Assembly: GCA_905234305.1 (NCBI GenBank)
Contig: CAJOHT010000006.1
Coordinates: 1 to 20,446, forward strand
DNA: 20,446 nucleotides
Source: an uncultured Ruminococcus sp.
GTDB lineage: Bacteria; Bacillota; Clostridia; Oscillospirales; Acutalibacteraceae
Direction of reading: 5' to 3'
Shown here: positions 14,749 through 20,446 of the stretch, one piece after another
Numbering within the stretch: the stretch's first letter is position 1
Layout: every line of letters starts with the position of its first letter
Program-made: the position numbers and the translations under genes
The notes under the pieces: generated by a model
Told to the model about the DNA's origin: nothing
Databases searched by the model: none
Seen by the model: the letters and a program-made list of their open reading frames with translations, nothing else

Positions 14749-14827
14749 CCACCGCAGAAAAACCGCCTACAGCGGAGCGCATACAAGAACTAAAAAGAAG
14801 AACAATACTACTGTTAGATACTGGTAA
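14678..14827 (+). pseudogene. Out-of-frame C-terminal membrane anchor of the NlpC/P60 protein
   Basis: In the frame one base ahead of the main CDS, after a TAG at 14675, the sequence reads a hydrophobic helix (FLLWMLLVLGIAAVVSGIMF) and then a basic tail (HRRKTAYSGAHTRTKKK), with TAA at 14825-14827. A terminator starts seven bases later, so transcription fits the longer gene. The junction must lie in the CT-rich stretch 14678-14692. An extra base there, by mutation or sequencing error, would explain it. Confidence 0.72.
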
Positions 14828-14833
14828 TTAAAA

Positions 14834-14857
14834 GCCTGCTCAAGAAATTGGGCAGGC
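14834..14857 (+). terminator. Terminator of the NlpC/P60 gene
   Basis: GCCTGCTC pairs with GGGCAGGC (8 bp, one G-U) around an 8-base loop and is followed by TTTTTGAG. It begins seven bases after the stop of the shifted frame, not after the stop at 14748. Confidence 0.8.
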
Positions 14858-14932
14858 TTTTTGAGAATTTGATAATTAAACGTGAAAAAAATAAAATATT
14901 TTTTGCGTAGGTCTTTTCTTTATAAGATTATG

Positions 14933-14941
14933 TGCTATAAT
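14933..14941 (+). promoter_or_regulatory. Extended -10 promoter of the Big2-domain gene
   Basis: TGCTATAAT fits the extended -10 consensus. No good -35 is seen. The -10 and the following bases (14935-14953) are identical over 19 bases to the bioY promoter at 12455-12473. Confidence 0.5.
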
Positions 14942-14971
14942 GAGTTTATATTATACCGAGGGGGGATTTTT

Positions 14972-16141
14972 GTGTTAAAAATTAAAAACAAAGCAATAAG
15001 ATTTTCAAAATCTTTTTGTTCAGTAAGCGTTATTTTAGCTATAGTAATGCTTATGTTCGCGGCGGTACCTGTCGCTTATGCGGGGGATTATTACGACGAC
15101 TATAATGCTTCCGAAACTATTATCAATAAAAAGACGGGTACTCTTAAAAACGGAGAGTCCGCTAAGATCAGCTTTAAGGTTGCGAGCGAATCCGAGGTAA
15201 CGGTTTATTTCGATAATTCTACAGAGGGTTCCTATGATTTATCAGTAGCCGATTCCGAGGGTTATATTGAATACGAAACCTCAGATTACGATTCCAGCAC
15301 CCACGAAATGGAGCTTGACAAGGGTTCCTATACGCTCACGCTTACAGAAAACGGTAACAGCGATAGTAGTTATGCGGAAGGTGAAGAGGAAATTCCCGAT
15401 TCCGTACTTAACTACAGCTTTTCGATTACGAGAAGATATAACAAGATAGTTAAGACTACTAAGGTAAGTCTTGACAGAAAAAAGGTTAAGATTTGCAGGG
15501 GTAACGGATTCTATCTTAACGCGAAGTATTCGCCGTCCAATTCAACCCAGAGCGGAAGCTGGAAAAGCTCCAATAAAAAGGTAGCCGAGGTCTCCTCGAG
15601 CGGATATGTCACCGCCAAGAACTTAGGTAAGGCGACTATTACCTATAAGCACGGAAGCAAGAAGGCCACCTGTAAGGTAACGGTCAATCACGAGACTGTT
15701 CAGATGGCTAAGGGGTCGAGCGTATCGCTTAAAAAGATGGTGAAGTATATTAAGGGCTATAAAAAAGCGAAATGGACAACCACATCTTCGGGAAAGGTTT
15801 CTGTTACAAATAAAGGCAAAATGAAAGCTAAGGCTCACGGCCAGGCTACGATTACCGCCAAGATTAAGGGTACAAAGTATAAGTTTAAGGTTTACGCCTA
15901 CGACAAAAAGGTAATTAAAAAGAAGACTATCGCGCTTGTAAAATCCAAGGTCTTACATCCTAAATCGCTTAAGGTCCATACTACTCTTTATCCCTCTTTC
16001 AACAGCGTTAAGCTGTATATGTCACATAAAAACGCTTACGGCGAAAAGGTTAATTTCTATTGTACTGGAAATTACAACTTCGGTTCGTTCTATGTGAATA
16101 TTTATTTAGGAAGCGTTATTCTAAGGTACTACGGAAGCTGA
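14972..16141 (+). CDS. Secreted protein with PPC-like and two Big2 domains
   Basis: A 389-residue exported protein of unknown function. The start is GTG, six bases after a GGGGGG-type ribosome binding site; the open frame extends upstream to 14882 but that region holds the promoter. A signal peptide ends near AYA-GDYYDD (about 37). Residues 50-130 resemble a bacterial pre-peptidase C-terminal (PPC) beta-sandwich (TGTLKNGESAKISF, KGSYTLTL). Residues 160-235 are a Big2 Ig-like domain (WKSSNKKVAEVSSSGYVTAK, GKATITYK), and a second Big2-like repeat covers about 240-310 (KGSSVSLKKM, GKMKAKAHGQATITAK). The C-terminal 75 residues are basic, Tyr-rich and unrecognised. There is no sortase motif or C-terminal helix, so attachment to the surface is uncertain. 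It probably has a binding or structural role. It sits between a wall hydrolase and a protease and has its own promoter and terminator. Confidence 0.75.
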   Translation: MLKIKNKAIRFSKSFCSVSVILAIVMLMFAAVPVAYAGDYYDDYNASETIINKKTGTLKNGESAKISFKVASESEVTVYFDNSTEGSYDLSVADSEGYIEYETSDYDSSTHEMELDKGSYTLTLTENGNSDSSYAEGEEEIPDSVLNYSFSITRRYNKIVKTTKVSLDRKKVKICRGNGFYLNAKYSPSNSTQSGSWKSSNKKVAEVSSSGYVTAKNLGKATITYKHGSKKATCKVTVNHETVQMAKGSSVSLKKMVKYIKGYKKAKWTTTSSGKVSVTNKGKMKAKAHGQATITAKIKGTKYKFKVYAYDKKVIKKKTIALVKSKVLHPKSLKVHTTLYPSFNSVKLYMSHKNAYGEKVNFYCTGNYNFGSFYVNIYLGSVILRYYGS

Positions 16142-16155
16142 TGATTAAATATATT

Positions 16156-16191
16156 ATAAGGTCGGTTCAATTCGAGCCGACCTTATTTTTT
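16156..16191 (+). terminator. Terminator of the Big2-domain gene
   Basis: A 13-bp stem (16156-16168 with 16174-16186, one G-T pair) and 5-base loop are followed by TTTTT. Confidence 0.9.
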
Positions 16192-16199
16192 CGGAACAG

Positions 16200-16228
16200 T
16201 TGAAAAATTGTAAAGAAAATGATACAAT
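16200..16228 (+). promoter_or_regulatory. Sigma-A promoter of the subtilisin-like protease gene
   Basis: TTGAAA (16200-16205), 17-base spacer, TACAAT (16223-16228). It leaves a leader of about 60 bases before the ATG at 16296, and rules out the open-frame start at 16200. Confidence 0.65.
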
Positions 16229-16295
16229 AAAATGTATAGTTTTTTTACGAAGAATTGTCGGCAACGTTCGACTGACGAAAGGTTATGTTATTATT

Positions 16296-19200
16296 ATGAG
16301 AAAAGCTCTTATTAAGGCGGTTTCGGTTTTCTTATCGTGTGTTATCGCGGCTTCGGCTGGGATTTGCGCTTCGGCGGCGAATATTACTATGCCGAAGATA
16401 GCTGACTTTTTTGATACGAAAAAGGATTTGTATATCGAGGGAGAAGCTATTGCCGCCCTCAAAAGCGGAGCTGACGGCGACTGCTTAAAAAAGCAGAAGG
16501 CGTCCTCAGTTTACGGAGACGGAGTTAAACTGAAAAATACCTTTGCTTTTAAAAAGAATTCGGGAACTCTGCGCTATGTATCGCTTAAATCCTCTATACT
16601 TTCCACTAAGGATTTTATAGCGAGGCTAAATAAGAACCCCAATATAAAATACGCTTTTCCGAATTTTAAGCACAAGATTAAATCTATAACAAACGACGCT
16701 TACAGCAAGTTTCAATGGGCTCTTGAGAATAACGGTCAAAACGGCGGTACAGAGGGAGAAGATATAAAAATCAAGCCTCTCTGGGATAAAGCTGAAAAAT
16801 CAGGTAAAGAACGTGTAGTAGCTGTTATTGATACGGGTATTGACTATAAGTGCGATGAATTCAAGAACGTTCTTTGGGAAAACCCCTACGGCAATAAGCT
16901 GCTCGGAAAATACGGCTACGATTTTTCTTATTCAAACGCTGACGGAAATCCGCTTGACGACAACGGTCACGGCACCCATATCTCGGGTGTAATAGCCGCT
17001 GCGTCGGGAAACGGCAAGGGAATCAGCGGTATGAATAAAAAGAACGTTAAGATAATGGCGGTAAAAGTTCTGGACAAAGACGGTGACGGAAGCGATGAGT
17101 CCATTTTAGCGGGTTTCGAGTATGTTAACAGAGCTATGGAACTCGGCACGGAGGTTTGCGCGGTAAACTGTTCTTTAGGCGATTACGGAACCGAGGAAAC
17201 TAAGAAGGCGTATGATGATATTATTAACGCGCTCGGCGAAAAAGGCGCTGTTACCTGTGTAGCCGCGGGAAATGAAAAAACTAATCTGAACGACCAGAAC
17301 GATCCCGAGTCGGATGATTACGAGTATGGGTTGATGTGCGTGCCCGCGTGCTGTGACAGTCCTTATTGTATTACCGTCGGCGCTATTGACGAAAACGGCG
17401 ACTTTGACGATTACTCTAATTACGGCGATAAGTACGTTGATATAGCTGCCCCCGGGGATAATATCCTTTCCAACGATTCGGAAATAACATTTAACCCGAC
17501 TGTCTATTCATCGGAACAGCGAGATAAGCTCTGCGCTTATTACCAGAGCTTTGACGGTGAGTTTAAAAGCGGAGATTTCGGGTATCCCGAGATTATTACG
17601 GAAATGCCTGTTGACGTTAAGCTCTCGAAAAATGTTAAGTTTAGTCAGTCCGATAGATTTTTCGGATTGTCGGGAAAGAGCTTAGAGATGTATGTCGAGG
17701 GTAAGAAAGCTAATAAAAACGGCTATTTCGCTTTTGAAATTCCTTTTTCGATAGAGGATGAGGAAAAGAGCTACGATATCAGTTTTGCGGTTAACAGCAA
17801 ATCCGATTGTATGGGTTATTTGTTTGATGTTCCCGCCGATTATGATGTCACCGAGGATATTGACAGCGAAACATACTCGAGGATGTTTGGCGCGTTCGGC
17901 GGCAATGACTGGCCGCAGTATTCGTATAATATAGATGTTAAGGATGAAGGCTACGAAAAAGCTAAGGACAGAAAACTTGTTTTCCTGATTTCGGCTAAGG
18001 ACGAACTTCGTATAGATGATTTAGCCGTAAGCAAACAGCTTGACGACCGTTCACAGCTGGGCAAGTATGGATTTAAATCGGGTACGTCTATGGCGACTGC
18101 TTTCGTAACGGGCGCTGCGGCTCTGGTTAAATCCGCTTATCCCGATACTAATGCCAAGGAAGTTGTTAATATCGTAAGAAATACGGGTAAGGTAAGCCCT
18201 AAACTTGAAGGAAAAACAAAAAACGCTAAGACGCTTACGCTCGATACAACCGATAAGTTTTCGCCGATGGTTGAAAAAGCGGGCTATGATGCGGACGGCA
18301 ATATAAAGATTAAGGGTATATTTAACGGTACCAATAAAGTTTTTGTTGACGGTAAAGAGGTTAACGTAATTAAACAGGATTCGGAGAGTATTGTTATCCC
18401 TGATAACGATTACAACATCCATATCGTAAGCATTAAGGTCGAAAACGTTAACGGCAGCGATACTTTAGATGTGCTGCTATCTGATAAAAAAGCACTTAAA
18501 GAAACAAAAATAATAGACGGAGTACCGATGAATACCGAGTCTATGATTGCGGTTTCGGCAGGGCAGAGGGCTTACTTTATCGATACGGGTACCTCGTGCA
18601 TAGGAGTTCTTGATACGGAGTCGGTTCAGAAAAAATATACTTATACCGATGAAATGTACTCTTTGGATTTTAAAGCGCTGCTCAAGAACGAATATGTTAC
18701 AATAACTTCGGCTGTGTATTATGATAATAAACTTTACTTTACGGTAAGAAGCAATATAATGACCTCGGGGAATTATTACGCGCTTGGATATGAAACGTTT
18801 TTCGTATCCTATGACCTGAATAAGGGGAAGTTGAAAAAGCTGTGTGAGGTTCCCGATGAATGTACCGAAGGCGCAAGCCTCGGCGTGCTGAACGGAAAAT
18901 TCTATCTGATGGGCGGCTTCGTTAAACAGGAGCTTAAACTTATTGACAGCGTGTATTTATATAACGCTAAAAAGAACAGATTTGAGAAAACCTCTTATAA
19001 TCTTCCCGAACCAAGAGCGTATTCGAGTTTTATTGAATATGGCGGAAAGCTGGTAGGATTCTGGGGTGCCGTTGAGAGCGGTGAGCTTCCGAAAGCTGTT
19101 GTATTTAACGGAAAAGGCTGGAAAACTTCAACCCGAAAACTCGAAAGCAGCGACTTTATAAAAGAAGAATACAACGACGATTTTACGCTTAAAACATATT

Positions 19201-20042
19201 CGGGTAATGTCGGCGCGGATAAGAACGGAGTATTCTGCAACGGTTCCTTTATCGAGGGCTACGGCGATATAATCACTTATGATGTTGTCCACGATAAGAT
19301 AATACCGAATGAATATTGCTACAGGAATAAACTGACTGACCCCAGACTTATCGGAACTACCGTAATCGGCGGATTCGCGGGATTTAATATATGCGGCGAT
19401 GAAGATGATTACGATTACGAGTATGAAGCGTCAAGTATTAACTCGAAGCGTATTAAGGAAACAGGCGCTTATCCGAGCGATGCTGAGTCGAGCGAAGAAA
19501 GCGGTCCGATAAAACCGTATTTTGTAAAACTTAACAATACGTCGCTTTATCCTAAGTTTAAAAAGGCTTCGCTGTCGCTTTCGGGAACATCGCTTAAAGC
19601 GGGGCAGGAGATAAAGCTGTCGGTTAATAACGGAACCGCGGTAAGCTGGAGTACCTCAAATAAAAAGGTGGCTGTCGTTAATAAAGGAAAGGTTTCGGCG
19701 CTTAAAAGCGGTACGGCTGTAATATACGCCCGCCTTTCAAACGACGTAAAGCTAAGCTGTAATGTGAGCGTGCTTACTAATCCCTCGATTAAGATAAGCG
19801 GGAAAAAGCTGAAACAATCTAAAGTCTATTCGATAAAAGCCGGTAAGAAGTTAAAGCTCGGCATAAGGGGAAAAGCGGCGTCGGTTAATAACTCGTACGC
19901 TTCGACTAATATGAAAACGGCAAAGGTTGTTTCCAAGAAAACAGCCAAAACCGTGTATATAAAGGCCTATAATAAGGGCAAGGCTTCAATTACCGTTAAG
20001 GTAAACGGAGTCAGTTTCAAGATTAAAGTTAAAGTAGTATAA
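16296..20042 (+). CDS. Secreted subtilisin-like (S8) serine protease with catalytic-domain insert, kelch-like and Big2 domains
   Basis: A 1248-residue exoprotease. Signal peptide about 1-28; a propeptide-like region about 45-130 ends near YAFPNFKHK. The S8 triad is Asp179 (AVIDTGIDY), His225 (NGHGTHISG) and Ser598 (GTSMATAFVTG), with Asn326 (AAGNE) for the oxyanion hole. Between APGDNILS (386-393) and GTSMA lies about 200 residues where subtilisins have about 20; the extra part looks like a beta-sandwich (GYFAFEIPFSIEDEEKSYDI). After the protease comes an Ig-like segment (about 655-730), a beta-propeller-like region with kelch-type repeats (about 745-1035, for example GKFYLMGGF and GGKLVGFWG), and a Big2 domain (1090-1160) plus a second Big2-like repeat (1164-1248). 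No sortase signal is present. AAAGG lies 13 bases before the start, rather far. The metY-like gene begins only 14 bases after the stop. Confidence 0.88.
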   Translation: MRKALIKAVSVFLSCVIAASAGICASAANITMPKIADFFDTKKDLYIEGEAIAALKSGADGDCLKKQKASSVYGDGVKLKNTFAFKKNSGTLRYVSLKSSILSTKDFIARLNKNPNIKYAFPNFKHKIKSITNDAYSKFQWALENNGQNGGTEGEDIKIKPLWDKAEKSGKERVVAVIDTGIDYKCDEFKNVLWENPYGNKLLGKYGYDFSYSNADGNPLDDNGHGTHISGVIAAASGNGKGISGMNKKNVKIMAVKVLDKDGDGSDESILAGFEYVNRAMELGTEVCAVNCSLGDYGTEETKKAYDDIINALGEKGAVTCVAAGNEKTNLNDQNDPESDDYEYGLMCVPACCDSPYCITVGAIDENGDFDDYSNYGDKYVDIAAPGDNILSNDSEITFNPTVYSSEQRDKLCAYYQSFDGEFKSGDFGYPEIITEMPVDVKLSKNVKFSQSDRFFGLSGKSLEMYVEGKKANKNGYFAFEIPFSIEDEEKSYDISFAVNSKSDCMGYLFDVPADYDVTEDIDSETYSRMFGAFGGNDWPQYSYNIDVKDEGYEKAKDRKLVFLISAKDELRIDDLAVSKQLDDRSQLGKYGFKSGTSMATAFVTGAAALVKSAYPDTNAKEVVNIVRNTGKVSPKLEGKTKNAKTLTLDTTDKFSPMVEKAGYDADGNIKIKGIFNGTNKVFVDGKEVNVIKQDSESIVIPDNDYNIHIVSIKVENVNGSDTLDVLLSDKKALKETKIIDGVPMNTESMIAVSAGQRAYFIDTGTSCIGVLDTESVQKKYTYTDEMYSLDFKALLKNEYVTITSAVYYDNKLYFTVRSNIMTSGNYYALGYETFFVSYDLNKGKLKKLCEVPDECTEGASLGVLNGKFYLMGGFVKQELKLIDSVYLYNAKKNRFEKTSYNLPEPRAYSSFIEYGGKLVGFWGAVESGELPKAVVFNGKGWKTSTRKLESSDFIKEEYNDDFTLKTYSGNVGADKNGVFCNGSFIEGYGDIITYDVVHDKIIPNEYCYRNKLTDPRLIGTTVIGGFAGFNICGDEDDYDYEYEASSINSKRIKETGAYPSDAESSEESGPIKPYFVKLNNTSLYPKFKKASLSLSGTSLKAGQEIKLSVNNGTAVSWSTSNKKVAVVNKGKVSALKSGTAVIYARLSNDVKLSCNVSVLTNPSIKISGKKLKQSKVYSIKAGKKLKLGIRGKAASVNNSYASTNMKTAKVVSKKTAKTVYIKAYNKGKASITVKVNGVSFKIKVKVV

Positions 20043-20056
20043 AGGGAGGAATAAAA

Positions 20057-20446
20057 ATGAGTAGTTTTAAAGAAGGAACAAAATGTGTACAGGGAGGTTA
20101 TACTCCTACAACAGGTGAGCCAAGAGTGCTTCCTATTATCCAGAGTACGACTTTTAAATATGATACGAGCGAGGCTATGGGTCAGCTTTTCGATTTAGAG
20201 GCGAGCGGTTATTTCTATACGCGTCTTGCTAACCCGACCTGCGACTGTGTAGCTAAGAAGCTCTGCGACTTAGAGGGAGGCTCGGCAGGTATGCTGCTTT
20301 CCTCGGGACAGGCGGCTAACTTTTTCGCGGTATTCAATATCGCTTCGGCTGGCGATCACGTAGTATCCAGCGCGGCTATTTACGGCGGAACTTTTAATCT
20401 CTTCTCCGTAACAATGAAGAAAATGGGAATCGAGTTTACATTTGTT
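20057..20446 (+). CDS. O-acetylhomoserine sulfhydrylase-like PLP enzyme, partial (C-terminus beyond the right edge)
   Basis: The first 130 codons of a Cys/Met-metabolism PLP enzyme (fold type I). The N-terminus FKEGTKCVQGGYTPTTGEPRV and IQSTTFKYDTSEAMGQLF match O-acetylhomoserine sulfhydrylases and cystathionine gamma-synthases. YFYTRLANPT holds the Tyr and Arg that bind the PLP phosphate of the neighbouring subunit. LEGGSAGMLLSSGQAA and IYGGTFNLFSVTMKKMGI follow in family order. The PLP lysine lies beyond the window. Longer-form motifs such as GGTFNLF favour MetY, which makes homocysteine from O-acetylhomoserine and sulfide, over MetB. The start has GGGAGG seven bases upstream. No promoter or terminator separates it from the protease gene, so read-through is likely. 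Confidence 0.85.
   Translation, partial: MSSFKEGTKCVQGGYTPTTGEPRVLPIIQSTTFKYDTSEAMGQLFDLEASGYFYTRLANPTCDCVAKKLCDLEGGSAGMLLSSGQAANFFAVFNIASAGDHVVSSAAIYGGTFNLFSVTMKKMGIEFTFV

Overview
The window looks like chromosome of a low-to-mid GC, Gram-positive gut anaerobe of the Ruminococcus / Oscillospiraceae type. The pointers are a secreted enzyme with a dockerin and a Thr/Glu-rich linker, several Big2-domain surface proteins, AT-rich promoters with near-consensus sigma-A boxes, strong GGAGG-type ribosome binding sites, and Clostridia-like metabolic genes. Species cannot be fixed from the sequence. I see no rRNA, tRNA, CRISPR array, insertion sequence or phage gene.

Layout. (1) 1-2017, minus strand: a G5-domain cell-wall protein cut by the left edge, then a GH25 muramidase lipoprotein. 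(2) 2149-5096, plus strand: an unrecognised 77-residue protein, a dockerin / starch-binding-like module / esterase protein, and a cysteine-synthase-like PLP enzyme, which meets a DUF1015 gene (minus) at a strong two-way terminator. (3) 6488-8810, minus: an FtsX-type ABC transporter (permease then ATPase), divergent from (4) 8951-10496, plus: an ECF sigma factor overlapping a membrane protein that is probably its anti-sigma factor. (5) 10578-11432, minus: a TtcA-like tRNA thiolation enzyme, divergent from (6) a small alarmone synthetase and the biotin transporter subunit BioY (plus). (7) 13279-20042, plus: three consecutive secreted or surface proteins, each with its own promoter: an NlpC/P60 hydrolase, a Big2 protein, and a 1248-residue subtilisin-like protease. 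(8) From 20057, cut by the right edge: an O-acetylhomoserine sulfhydrylase-like gene.

Themes. Much of the window concerns the cell surface: wall hydrolases (G5 protein, GH25, NlpC/P60), a dockerin-borne polysaccharide esterase, a large protease and an envelope-type sigma/anti-sigma pair beside an ABC transporter. Two wall genes 12 kb apart, G5 and NlpC/P60, carry perfect matches to the WalR (YycF) direct-repeat box next to their promoters, which suggests joint control by a WalRK-like system. Metabolic genes are scattered between: sulfur amino acid enzymes at 4.2 and 20.1 kb, and biotin uptake.

The most useful non-coding results are an apparent BirA operator laid over the -35 box of bioY, and a one-base frame disruption near the 3' end of the NlpC/P60 gene that hides a C-terminal membrane anchor. 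No stretch longer than 300 bases lacks a gene. I did not find a clearly undescribed multi-gene system; the best candidates for new biology are the sigma/anti-sigma/ABC locus and the protease with a large insert inside its catalytic domain.
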